A stretch of 36,595 bases of DNA from Anaerolineales bacterium (GTDB lineage Bacteria; Chloroflexota; Anaerolineae; Anaerolineales; UBA11579): contig JAGVCA010000026.1 in the NCBI GenBank assembly GCA_020059485.1, positions 1-36,595 on the forward strand, given 5' to 3'. The notes under the pieces were generated by a model that saw only the letters and a program-made list of their open reading frames with translations, did not search any database and was not told the origin of the DNA. Positions 25,102-32,531 of this stretch are shown piece after piece. Within the stretch, counting starts at the first letter, position 1. Each line of letters begins with the position of its first letter. The translations under genes were made by a program, and so were the position numbers.

Positions 25102-25971
25102 TCAGGCCGGCTTCCAGGCGGTCACTCTGGCGCTGTAGACCGCCTTCTGCGGGTCGAGGCTGGGCTGCTCGGTCTGCTGCATTTGGGCCTGCACCTCCGG
25201 TTCCAGCTGCCCGATGGCTTCATCGATCATCCTCTGGTCCCAGTAAGTCGCCTCCACGGTTACATCCACAAATCCAGCCGCCTCGATCGCCGCGACGTAG
25301 TCCTTCACATCCCAGGCGCCGGCCACGCACCCGGCCCAGGCGGCCATATTGTTCTTGACCGCCGCCGGCAGGTCGCCATCGGTGACAATATCGCTGACCG
25401 CCAGCTTGCCGCCCGGACGCAGAGCCCGGAAGGCTTCGCGGAAGACCTGCGGCTTGTCCGGGCTGAGGTTGATCACGCAGTTCGAAATGATCACATCCAC
25501 CGAGCCATCCTGCACCGGCAGATGCTCGATCTCGCCCAGGCGGAACTCGACATTCTCGGCCCCGACCCACTTCTGGTTGGCGCGGGCTTTCTCCAGCATG
25601 GAGGGAGTCATGTCGACACCGATCACTCGGCCCTCCAACCCCACCTTTGCCGCCGCCAGGAAGCAGTCGATCCCGCCGCCGGAACCGAGGTCGAGCACAG
25701 TCTGGCCGGGCTGCAGGGCGGCCACCGCTACCGGGTCGCCGCACCCCAGCGAGAGCGCAGTGACTTCTTCCGGCAGGGAGAGCACGTCCGGGTCCTGATA
25801 CAGCCGGGAGACCTGGTCAAGCTGGGTCACGCTGGCATCGCCGCCGCAACAGCCGCCTGAGCCGCAACCGCAGCCGGTGGACTTTTCTGTGCCGGTGGTG
25901 TCCGCGATCTTGCCATAGCGGTCGCGCACGGCCTGGCGGATCTCGTCGGGGGAAATGGTTGTTTTGTTCAT
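25102..25971 (-). CDS. arsM: arsenite S-adenosylmethionine methyltransferase
   Basis: Class I SAM-dependent methyltransferase that methylates As(III), 289 aa. The SAM loop VLDLGSGGGIDC is at 92-103. Three cysteines stand at the positions expected for As(III) binding: C77 (SLGCGDP), C165 (ISNCVINLSPDK) and C215 (WAGCVAGA). An extra cysteine cluster CGCGSGGCC at 34-42, common in bacterial ArsM, may help capture metal. The ribosome binding site is AAGGAG. It follows arsR by about 57 bp, and the gap holds one of the three repeated operator sites. Expected outcome: methylated, partly volatile arsenic species in response to arsenite. Confidence 0.95.
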   Translation of the reverse strand: MNKTTISPDEIRQAVRDRYGKIADTTGTEKSTGCGCGSGGCCGGDASVTQLDQVSRLYQDPDVLSLPEEVTALSLGCGDPVAVAALQPGQTVLDLGSGGGIDCFLAAAKVGLEGRVIGVDMTPSMLEKARANQKWVGAENVEFRLGEIEHLPVQDGSVDVIISNCVINLSPDKPQVFREAFRALRPGGKLAVSDIVTDGDLPAAVKNNMAAWAGCVAGAWDVKDYVAAIEAAGFVDVTVEATYWDQRMIDEAIGQLEPEVQAQMQQTEQPSLDPQKAVYSARVTAWKPA

Positions 25972-25986
25972 TCTTTGTCTCCTTAG

Positions 25987-26004
25987 TATTGATATTCATC
26001 TATA
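25987..26004 (-). promoter_or_regulatory. ArsR-type operator site 1
   Basis: TATTGAT-ATTC-ATCTATA (plus-strand reading) is an 18-bp inverted repeat of layout 7-4-7 with one mismatch. It ends 16 bp before the arsM start codon. It matches the two sites in front of arsR and suggests direct control of arsM. Confidence 0.75.
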
Positions 26005-26027
26005 TGTGTTGGTAAAAAAATACGCCC

Positions 26028-26333
26028 TTACTTTTTATTAGGCAGGATTAGCTGGATCGGTTGGTTGGGGGCAAAGTCTTCGGCGACCCGGCAGCATCCC
26101 TGAGCCAGACGTTCCTGATTAAGGGTGTACAGTACTTGTTTGCCGCGTCGCTCAGAATGTACCAGCCCAGCCTGTTTCAGCACCTTGAGGTGATGAGACA
26201 CGGTCGGTTGAGCCACGTCCAGTTGTTCGACGATATCGTTCACGCTGAGGTAGCCACAGCAGCAGATCGACATGATCTTCTGGCGGGTTTCGTCTGCCAG
26301 CGCTTTGGCGAATTCAATCGTGTCAATGTTCAT
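26028..26333 (-). CDS. arsR: ArsR/SmtB-family metalloregulator
   Basis: Repressor of 101 aa with a winged helix-turn-helix (VNDIVEQLDVAQPTVSHHLKVLKQAGLV at 31-58). A run of three cysteines, C24-C26 (MSICCCGYLS), stands in the helix before the HTH, and a pair C80-C81 follows the wing. These are likely As(III) ligands, although the spacing differs from the classic ELCVCD motif. The start at ATG 26333 is chosen because AAGGAA precedes it; the longer frame beginning at 26390 would run through its own promoter. It is first in the arsR-arsM unit and should repress itself. Confidence 0.92.
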   Translation of the reverse strand: MNIDTIEFAKALADETRQKIMSICCCGYLSVNDIVEQLDVAQPTVSHHLKVLKQAGLVHSERRGKQVLYTLNQERLAQGCCRVAEDFAPNQPIQLILPNKK

Positions 26334-26344
26334 CGCGTTCCTTA

Positions 26345-26362
26345 TATTGATATTCATCGATA
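26345..26362 (-). promoter_or_regulatory. ArsR-type operator site 2
   Basis: TATTGAT-ATTC-ATCGATA is a 7-4-7 inverted repeat with one mismatch. It covers the predicted transcription start and first bases of the arsR message, just upstream of its ribosome binding site. Confidence 0.8.
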
Positions 26363-26369
26363 GGAACAA

Positions 26370-26398
26370 ATAATAATCGATGCGCATCAATATGTCAA
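26370..26398 (-). promoter_or_regulatory. arsR promoter with operator site 3 filling its spacer
   Basis: On the minus strand, TTGACA (26398-26393), a 17-bp spacer and TATTAT (26375-26370) form a near-perfect promoter. The spacer is almost entirely the third 18-bp site, AATCGAT-GCGC-ATCAATA (26375-26392). Its centre is exactly 30 bp from that of site 2, about three helical turns, so two dimers could bind the same face of the DNA. Confidence 0.88.
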
Positions 26399-26568
26399 GA
26401 CCTCCAATCCGATTTGGACCAATTAACAGGGATTTTGAGCACCCAAAAAAGAAAGTTAAAGAATAAATTAATATAATTCAAATAAGTATTGATATTATTT
26501 ATTTTTAATGATAGTATTTCAAAAATATTACGACTATAGTTAAAGATATCGAGCCGAAGGATAGAAAA

Positions 26569-27861
26569 ATGGCAACAACTCAGGAGAAAACCCCAATTCT
26601 GACCCCGATCATGCGCTGGTTCATGTTCGCCATGATCCTGGCCAACATCGCCGCCTCCATGTACCCGATGCTGCTCCCGATCTACCTGACCCAGCTGGGC
26701 GCCAGCATCCAGCAGGTCGGGCTGGTCTTCACCGCCACCTCCCTGGTCAGCCTGCTGCTGCAGATCTTCGGCGGCTGGGTCTCCGACTCGATCGGCCGGC
26801 TTAGATCGATCGCCATCGGCAGCATCGGCGGCGTGATCGGTTTCCTGGCGGTCGCCATTGCCCCCACCTGGCAGTGGATGCTGGTCGCCATGGCGGTCAG
26901 CATGTTCCCCGGCGCGCTGGTTGGCCCCTCGTTTGGTGCTTTCATCGCCGAGAACTCGGCTGAAGAGCACCGCGGCAAGGTTTACGGATTCACCGGCACG
27001 ATCTTCCAGATCACCGGGGTGCTCGGACCGCTGGCCGGCGGCTTACTGATGGGCCGCTTCGGCTTCCGGCCGATGATGCTGGCCGTCTGTGGGCTGTACG
27101 GCCTGGCCGCGTTGCTGCGCATCTGGATGGCCTCGACCATGAAAGAAGAAGCCAACGCAACCCGCAGCAACGATCTCTCATTCGGCTCTTTTAAAACCAG
27201 CATCAGCAAGATGTGGGCACTGATGGTCGGCGGCGGGGTCCTCACCTGGATCCTGGTGACCGACGGGGTGCGCGATGTTGCCTTCCGGTTATCCGGCGAA
27301 CTGCAGCCACTGTACCTGGAGCAGATCGGCGGGCTCGGCGTGGAACAGATCGGATTGCTCGGCTCGATCTTCGCCATCGCCACCATGATCACCCCGATGA
27401 TCTCCGGGCGGATGGTGGACAAGACCGAAGAACGCTACCCGATCATCATCGGCTTCCTGTTCATCTTTGTGGCCTTCTTCATCTTCCTGAACAGCGCCGC
27501 CTTCTTCGGCTTTGCCGCTGCCTGGGTCACCTTCGGCCTCGGCGTCGGGATGCTCAACCCGGCCTACCAATCACTGATCTCCAAGGTCGTGCCGCAGAAC
27601 ATGCTGGGCGTCTTCCAGGGCGTGTTCTACAGCAGCATCGGCCTGATCTCGCTGCCAGCCCCGTACATCGGCGCATACCTGTGGGAAAACTTCACCCCAC
27701 GCCTGCCGTTTGAGATCACGGCCGGGGTCGCGATCCTCTCGGTGATCCCGATCTGGTTCAAGTTCAAGATATCAAAGCAGGAAGGCGAGAAGGAAAAACC
27801 CGGAGCCGTTCTGGAAGCGGTCGAACCCAGTCTGCTGCTGGATCCCGAATCAGGCGACTAA
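26569..27861 (+). CDS. MFS transporter, copy 1
   Basis: Inner-membrane carrier of the major facilitator superfamily, 430 aa, about 12 predicted helices in two halves. The loop between helices 2 and 3 (GGWVSDSIGRLRSIAIGS) is the MFS motif A. A charged central loop (MKEEANATRSNDLSFGSFKTS) divides the halves, and a matching motif A-like loop (SGRMVDKTEERYP) is in the second half. The cytosolic tail is acidic. It is divergent from arsR-arsM. A half operator (TATTGATATT at 26487-26496) lies 73 bp upstream, so arsenic-linked export is possible but unproven. It shares close similarity with the second MFS protein, a tandem duplicate. Confidence 0.92.
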   Translation: MATTQEKTPILTPIMRWFMFAMILANIAASMYPMLLPIYLTQLGASIQQVGLVFTATSLVSLLLQIFGGWVSDSIGRLRSIAIGSIGGVIGFLAVAIAPTWQWMLVAMAVSMFPGALVGPSFGAFIAENSAEEHRGKVYGFTGTIFQITGVLGPLAGGLLMGRFGFRPMMLAVCGLYGLAALLRIWMASTMKEEANATRSNDLSFGSFKTSISKMWALMVGGGVLTWILVTDGVRDVAFRLSGELQPLYLEQIGGLGVEQIGLLGSIFAIATMITPMISGRMVDKTEERYPIIIGFLFIFVAFFIFLNSAAFFGFAAAWVTFGLGVGMLNPAYQSLISKVVPQNMLGVFQGVFYSSIGLISLPAPYIGAYLWENFTPRLPFEITAGVAILSVIPIWFKFKISKQEGEKEKPGAVLEAVEPSLLLDPESGD

Positions 27862-27960
27862 CTGCCGCTATGTCAATTGGGGATCGCGACAGTCGCTCAC
27901 CAGCACAGATTAACGCAGGATGTGAAACCAGAGAAGCATACAGGAAATCTGATTTCGCAC

Positions 27961-28010
27961 TTGACAAGGCCAGAGGTTTAGACTATAATCTTTATTAGAT
28001 ATATATCTAA
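27961..28010 (+). promoter_or_regulatory. strong promoter with palindromic operator
   Basis: TTGACA (27961-27966), a 17-bp spacer and TATAAT (27984-27989) form a consensus sigma-70 promoter. Directly after it, TTAGAT-ATAT-ATCTAA (27995-28010) is a perfect 16-bp palindrome over the expected transcription start. A repressor bound there would block transcription. Confidence 0.9.
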
Positions 28011-28028
28011 CATAGATGGAGGTCTAAT

Positions 28029-28166
28029 ATGAAACGAGATAAAACACTTCTCAGCATCCTGTGGATGCCCTTCTCCGCAATTCTTCGGCGTCTCGTGCAG
28101 GCCTTCGTCCAGGTCCCAGCGGAAGAAGATCTCGACCACCTGACCATCACGATCTCCACTCGCTGA
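28029..28166 (+). CDS. 45-codon ORF ahead of the second MFS gene
   Basis: An open frame of 45 aa beginning MKRDKTLLSILWMPF and ending LDHLTITISTR. It has GGAGG at 28018-28022, six bases before the ATG, and a consensus promoter with an operator upstream. It has a hydrophobic centre and an acidic segment (VPAEEDLDH). I do not recognise it. The MFS start lies 35 bp beyond its stop. Possibilities are a leader peptide controlling the transporter, a real small protein, or the remnant of a deleted autoregulated repressor gene. TAGA and TCTA flank the ribosome binding site and could form a weak stem. Confidence 0.55.
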   Translation: MKRDKTLLSILWMPFSAILRRLVQAFVQVPAEEDLDHLTITISTR

Positions 28167-28201
28167 CGCCCGCCGATAACACGCTCAACGTGAGGAAGAA
28201 A

Positions 28202-29482
28202 ATGAAAACCAATTCAGAAAAAACTACCCCCTTGTTGTCGCCAATCTTGCGCTGGTTCCTGTTCGCCATGATCCTGGCGAACATCGCCGCCAGCATGTAC
28301 CCGATCCTGCTCCCGATCTACATGACCGAGATCGGCGCCAGCGTGCAGCAGGTCGGGCTGGCCTTCACCCTGTCCTCAGTCGTCATGCTGGTCCTCCAGA
28401 TCTTCGGCGGCTGGGTCTCCGACTCGATCGGGCGGCTCAAGGCCGTCGCCATCGGCAGCGCAGGCGGCGTTCTCGGCTTTATCGCCCTGTCGATCGCCCC
28501 CACCTGGGAATGGATGATGGTCGCGATCATGGCGATCAGCTTCCCGCGCGCCCTGGTCGGTCCCTCCTTCGGCGCTTTCATCGCCGAAAACTCCACCGCC
28601 GAGAACCGCGGCAAGGTCTACGGCGTGACCGATTCGATCTTCCAGATCACCGGTGTGATCGGCCCGGCCCTGGGCGGCGTGCTGGCCGGCTTGTGGGGTT
28701 TCAAAGGCATGCTGCTGGTCTCTGCCACCATTTACACCCTGGCCGCCGGGCTGCGTATCTGGATGGCCACCACGATGAAACCCAGGACCGGTGAACAGCC
28801 CGCTCAGACGCTCTCGACCGATTCCTTCAAATCATCCTTCCGCCGGATGTTCGCCATGATCATCGGCGGCGGGCTGCTGACTTGGCTGCTGGTGACCGAT
28901 GGCGTGCGCGACACCGCCTTCCGCCTCTCCGGCGAACTGCAGCCGCTCTACCTGGAACAGATCGGCGGCCTGAGCGTCACACAGATCGGCTTGCTCGGTT
29001 CGATCTTCTCGGTTGCCTGGATGTTCACCCCGATCCTCTCCGGCAAGCTCTCAGACCGTTTTGGCGAGCGTTTCCCGATCTCGCTCGGCTTCCTGCTGAT
29101 CTTCTTCAGCATGCTGATCTTCCTGAACACCGCCGTCTTCCCGGGTTTCGCGCTCTCCTGGGTGGTCTCCGGGATCGGGGTCGGTCTGCTTAGCCCGGCG
29201 TACCAATCGCTGGTCTCCAAGGCCGTCCCGCACAACATGCTCGGGATCTTCAACGGGGTATTCCACAGCAGCATCGGCCTGATCTCGCTACCAGCGCCCT
29301 ACATTGGTGCCTACCTGTGGACGAACGTCTCACCCCGCTTCCCGTTCTACATCACTGCCGTAGCCGCCCTGCTGACGATCATCCCGACCTGGTTGTTCTT
29401 CAAAGCGCCAGATCAGCCGATCACAGTAGAGCCGATCCCCGCCGCCGACCCTATACTGGCTCTGGCCGAAGCGGGCGACTAA
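28202..29482 (+). CDS. MFS transporter, copy 2
   Basis: Major facilitator carrier of 426 aa, closely similar along its whole length to copy 1: shared blocks include ANIAASMYP, GGWVSDSIGRL, GPSFGAFIAENS, SGELQPLYLEQIGGL and SSIGLISLPAPYIGAYLW. Both end in Gly-Asp. Differences cluster in the N-terminal tail, central loop and C-terminal tail, suggesting divergence after duplication. The start is ATG 28202 with GAGGAAG upstream. A longer frame from 28061 overlaps the 45-codon ORF and lacks a ribosome binding site, so it is rejected. It lies under the strong regulated promoter at 27961. The substrate is unknown. Confidence 0.92.
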   Translation: MKTNSEKTTPLLSPILRWFLFAMILANIAASMYPILLPIYMTEIGASVQQVGLAFTLSSVVMLVLQIFGGWVSDSIGRLKAVAIGSAGGVLGFIALSIAPTWEWMMVAIMAISFPRALVGPSFGAFIAENSTAENRGKVYGVTDSIFQITGVIGPALGGVLAGLWGFKGMLLVSATIYTLAAGLRIWMATTMKPRTGEQPAQTLSTDSFKSSFRRMFAMIIGGGLLTWLLVTDGVRDTAFRLSGELQPLYLEQIGGLSVTQIGLLGSIFSVAWMFTPILSGKLSDRFGERFPISLGFLLIFFSMLIFLNTAVFPGFALSWVVSGIGVGLLSPAYQSLVSKAVPHNMLGIFNGVFHSSIGLISLPAPYIGAYLWTNVSPRFPFYITAVAALLTIIPTWLFFKAPDQPITVEPIPAADPILALAEAGD

Positions 29483-29493
29483 TTAAAATTTTT

Positions 29494-29577
29494 GCTGAGC
29501 CGGGAGTTCCAAACCCCGGCCCAGCCTGCCATAATCCTCCTCTCCATACGACTGCCGGATCTTTCATGGTCCGGCAG
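29494..29577. other. two hairpins after the second MFS gene
   Basis: GCTGAGCCGGG (29494-29504) pairs with CCCGGCCCAGC (29515-29525) with one mismatch. Further on, CTGCCGGA (29552-29559) pairs perfectly with TCCGGCAG (29570-29577). Neither has a clean T-run on the plus strand. They may slow or end the MFS transcript and protect its 3' end. Confidence 0.5.
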
Positions 29578-29604
29578 CTCTCATTCTGCCGCCTGGATGC
29601 GCAC

Positions 29605-29634
29605 ATTCGCCAGGCGAATAAACTATGCTAAAAT
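29605..29634 (+). promoter_or_regulatory. promoter of the FHA/PP2C pair with palindrome over the -35
   Basis: ATTCGCC-A-GGCGAAT (29605-29619) is a perfect 7-bp-arm palindrome. It covers the place a -35 box would take for the -10 TAAAAT at 29629-29634 (17-bp spacing from TTCGCC). The transcription start would fall at about 29641, which is a GTG codon of the FHA gene. Confidence 0.5.
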
Positions 29635-29640
29635 GTGTCC

Positions 29641-31581
29641 GTGTCTAAAAAAATCAGCTTGCTAAGCGCACTGGTGTTCATAGCGCTGTTCGTTGTGCCC
29701 TCTGCTCTGGCCCAGACCGTCGCCCCGGTACGGTTGGGTGGCTTGAATATCTCCGAGTTCCCTAAGATCATCACCTACGCCGATATCCGCAGTCCACAGG
29801 GATTTTTCCTCTCTGGCCTGCCGAGCAACGCCGCCACAGTCTTCGAGGATGAACAGCCGATCCCCGCGATCCTGACCGAGGTCCGGCCCGGCGCGCAGAT
29901 CGTGGTGGCCTACGGCGGGGGAGGAAGTTTTGGGATCATCAATCAGGAAGTCCGGACGCGCTTTGATGCCCTGCGCGGTTGGCTGCTGACCTGGAGCACC
30001 ACCCAAATCGAACCCGATCTGGATACACTCAGCCTGGTCGTCCCTGAGGGGGTGGTTGTCAACCACGAGGTGGACCCGCAGTTATGGATCGAGGGCTTAC
30101 AAAATTACGTCCCCAATTTCAACCAGCCCCCCAACCCGCTGGAAACGCTCTCCGCAGCCATCGACAACGCCCTGGACCCGCTGGCCCGGGAAGGGGTGGG
30201 GCGGACGGTCCTGTTCCTGACACAGGGCATCCCCGAGGAGCAGCAGGCCGCCTTGCAAAGCCAGATCGATCGGGCCACCCAGGCGGGCGTCCGGGTCCAT
30301 ATCGGATTTATCAACTCGTCCAGCCTGTTTGAAGGCAGCGATGCGGTCCGTCTGCAGGCAGCTGCCTTCCAGACTGGCGGCCTTTATTTTGCCTTCTCCA
30401 ATGATGAGCCCCTGCCGGACCTGAACCAGATGTTCGAATCTTCCCGCCGGGCATATTTACTGGAATACCGCTCGCAGATCAACACTCCCGGCACCCATAC
30501 CATCACCGTGATGGTGAATTCGGACAGCGGGGAACTGCTCAGCAATACGATCTCTTTTGAAGCCAATCTGATGCCGCCAGCCCCGGTGTTTGTCGGTCTG
30601 CCGGCCCAGATCGTCCGCGTCTACCCACCTGAGAGCGATGTGACCCCCGAAAACCTGACCCCATCCTCGCAGACCATCGAGGTCCTGACTGAATTCCCGG
30701 ACAGCATCCCGCGGCAGATCAGCCAGCTGAACCTGTATGTAAACGACACCCTGGCCGCCGAGCGGACGGAAGCACCGTTTGACAACATTGAACTGGACCT
30801 CTCCCCATACGCCGCGACCGAGATCCTTGAACTGCGCCTGGAAGTGGTCGACGAGCTTGGTATGACCGGCAGCAGCTTGACCTTGCCCCTGGAAGTGATT
30901 ATCTTCGAACCGGAAGGCGGCTTTTTCTCCTCACTTGGCCGGAACGTCCCTTGGATCATCGGTGGGGTCGTAGCGCTCTCCGGCGCTGTGCTGTTCCTGG
31001 TCCTCGTGCTGGCCGGGAGGCTTCGCCCTCGCCGGATCGGCGAACTGCGCCAGCGGCGCAAAGCTGCCGCCGACCCGGTCACTTCTCCAGTCCGGGATCG
31101 GAAAACCAAATCTGAGCCGCTTCAGCCGACTGTGCTTGAGCGCCTCTCTCAGCGGCTGCCTGCCGCTGCCAGGATCCAATGGCCCTCCCGCACCAGGCCA
31201 ATCACCGATCCATACGGGCACCTGGTCCGGGTTTCCGAGGATGGTGAACCAAAAACTGAAAGCATGTTCCCGATCACCGTCCTGGAACTGACCTTCGGCT
31301 CCGATTCCCGCCAGGCTGTCATCCTGCTGGATGACCCCGCTGTCGCCCCGGTCCACGCCCGGTTGTGGCGGGATGACCAGGGCGATTTCTTCATCGAAGA
31401 TTACGACACCGTCTCGGGTACTTATCACAATTACCTGCCCGTCAAGGAGAATGGCTCCCGGCTGGAACACGGCGACCTGATCCACATTGCCACCACCGGT
31501 TTCCGCTTCACTTCCAGCAAACCAAACCGGCTCCGGAAACCGACTGCAACACCCTTGTCTGACAACGGAAAAGAATCATGA
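29641..31581 (+). CDS. membrane protein with degenerate VWA-like ectodomain and cytosolic FHA domain
   Basis: About 646 aa. A signal peptide (SLLSALVFIALFVVPSALA) leads to an outer region. Residues about 85-255 (numbered from the GTG at 29635) resemble a VWA fold, but the metal-site strand reads VVAYGGGGSF, without D-x-S-x-S. A transmembrane helix at about 439-461 is followed by a basic stretch (RLRPRRIGELRQRRK), placing the C-terminus inside the cell. Residues about 545-627 look like an FHA domain (ILLDDPAVAPVHARLWRDDQGDFFIEDYDTVSGTYHN). FHA domains read phosphothreonine. The start is GTG 29641 or 29635; neither has a ribosome binding site and the -10 is only six bases away. It overlaps the PP2C gene by four bases. 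Confidence 0.85.
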   Translation: MSKKISLLSALVFIALFVVPSALAQTVAPVRLGGLNISEFPKIITYADIRSPQGFFLSGLPSNAATVFEDEQPIPAILTEVRPGAQIVVAYGGGGSFGIINQEVRTRFDALRGWLLTWSTTQIEPDLDTLSLVVPEGVVVNHEVDPQLWIEGLQNYVPNFNQPPNPLETLSAAIDNALDPLAREGVGRTVLFLTQGIPEEQQAALQSQIDRATQAGVRVHIGFINSSSLFEGSDAVRLQAAAFQTGGLYFAFSNDEPLPDLNQMFESSRRAYLLEYRSQINTPGTHTITVMVNSDSGELLSNTISFEANLMPPAPVFVGLPAQIVRVYPPESDVTPENLTPSSQTIEVLTEFPDSIPRQISQLNLYVNDTLAAERTEAPFDNIELDLSPYAATEILELRLEVVDELGMTGSSLTLPLEVIIFEPEGGFFSSLGRNVPWIIGGVVALSGAVLFLVLVLAGRLRPRRIGELRQRRKAAADPVTSPVRDRKTKSEPLQPTVLERLSQRLPAAARIQWPSRTRPITDPYGHLVRVSEDGEPKTESMFPITVLELTFGSDSRQAVILLDDPAVAPVHARLWRDDQGDFFIEDYDTVSGTYHNYLPVKENGSRLEHGDLIHIATTGFRFTSSKPNRLRKPTATPLSDNGKES

Positions 31582-32519
31582 TCCCCGCTGAAAAAGCCCA
31601 CCTCAAGATTGCCGCCGCCACCGATCCCGGCATGAAAGGCAAAAACAACGAGGACCAGTTTTCTGTCTCAGCTTATCAACTGAACCACAATGACCGCACA
31701 CCTTCGATCTTTGCCATCGTGGCTGACGGGATCGGCGGGCATCGTGCTGGCGAGGTCGCCTCCAGCATCGCGGTTGAAATGATCAGCGATGCAGTCGCCA
31801 CCAGCAATGGCAGCCAACCCCTGGCGATCATGGAATCGGCCATTATCCAGGCCAGCAAAGCCATCCAGGCGCAAGGCAGCAACAGCGAAAACCATTTCGG
31901 GATGGGAACTACTGTGGTCTGCGCCTGGATCATTGGTGACCAGTTATACACTTCGCATGTCGGCAACTCCAGGCTTTACCTGCTGCGCAATCGTAGATTG
32001 GTGCAATTAAATCTCGACCACACCTGGGTGCAGGAAGCGGTCGATGCCGGTGCGCTGACGGAAGAACAGGCTCGCTCTCACCCGCATGCCAATATCATCC
32101 GGCGCTATCTTGGCGCGGAGGTCAATCCGGAGGTGGATTTCCGGATCCGCACCGACCGCCATCAGCAGCACAGCGAGGACCACCAGGGATTCCACCTGCG
32201 CCCTGGGGATAGGTTGATGCTGTGTTCGGATGGGTTGAATGACATGGTCGATTCTCAGGAGATCGCCGCTGAACTTGCCCACGCCGACCTGGACACCGCT
32301 GCCCAGGCGTTGGTGAGCGCCGCCAACCAGCACGGCGGCAAGGATAATATCACCCTGATCGTCCTGGAAATGCCCCCCGGCAGCAAAGTCAAATCCTTTT
32401 GGCAAAATCTGAAGGACACTGATCCGCAGGTGGCAATTGCCTATGCCGGCCTGGTATTGATGGGTCTGGCCGTGCTGGCTGCCCTGGTGATGTACCTATA
32501 TCAGCGTTTCGCCGGTTAG
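31578..32519 (+). CDS. PP2C-family Ser/Thr phosphatase with C-terminal membrane anchor
   Basis: Metal-dependent protein phosphatase of 313 aa. Motifs in order: KNNEDQF (22-28, D26), VADGIGGHRAGE (48-59, D50), MGTTVV (109-114), VGNSRLYLLR (128-137), HPHANIIRRYLG, LCSDGLNDMV and KDNIT. N130 stands where most members have Asp (VGDSR); the substitution could change metal binding or rate. A single hydrophobic helix at about 285-308 anchors the enzyme, with the catalytic domain inside the cell. It overlaps the FHA gene (ATGA), so the two are cotranslated. The matching Ser/Thr kinase is not in the window. Confidence 0.92.
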   Translation: MIPAEKAHLKIAAATDPGMKGKNNEDQFSVSAYQLNHNDRTPSIFAIVADGIGGHRAGEVASSIAVEMISDAVATSNGSQPLAIMESAIIQASKAIQAQGSNSENHFGMGTTVVCAWIIGDQLYTSHVGNSRLYLLRNRRLVQLNLDHTWVQEAVDAGALTEEQARSHPHANIIRRYLGAEVNPEVDFRIRTDRHQQHSEDHQGFHLRPGDRLMLCSDGLNDMVDSQEIAAELAHADLDTAAQALVSAANQHGGKDNITLIVLEMPPGSKVKSFWQNLKDTDPQVAIAYAGLVLMGLAVLAALVMYLYQRFAG

Positions 32520-32531
32520 GCACATCGGCTC

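Noticed and set aside
26334-26390. Longer ArsR starting at 26390
   Set aside because: It would be encoded by its own -10 box and operator, and AAGGAA is placed for ATG 26333.
28061-29482. The longer 473-aa start for the second MFS gene
   Set aside because: The extra residues are out of frame with the 45-codon ORF, are not MFS-like, and lack a ribosome binding site; ATG 28202 has one.
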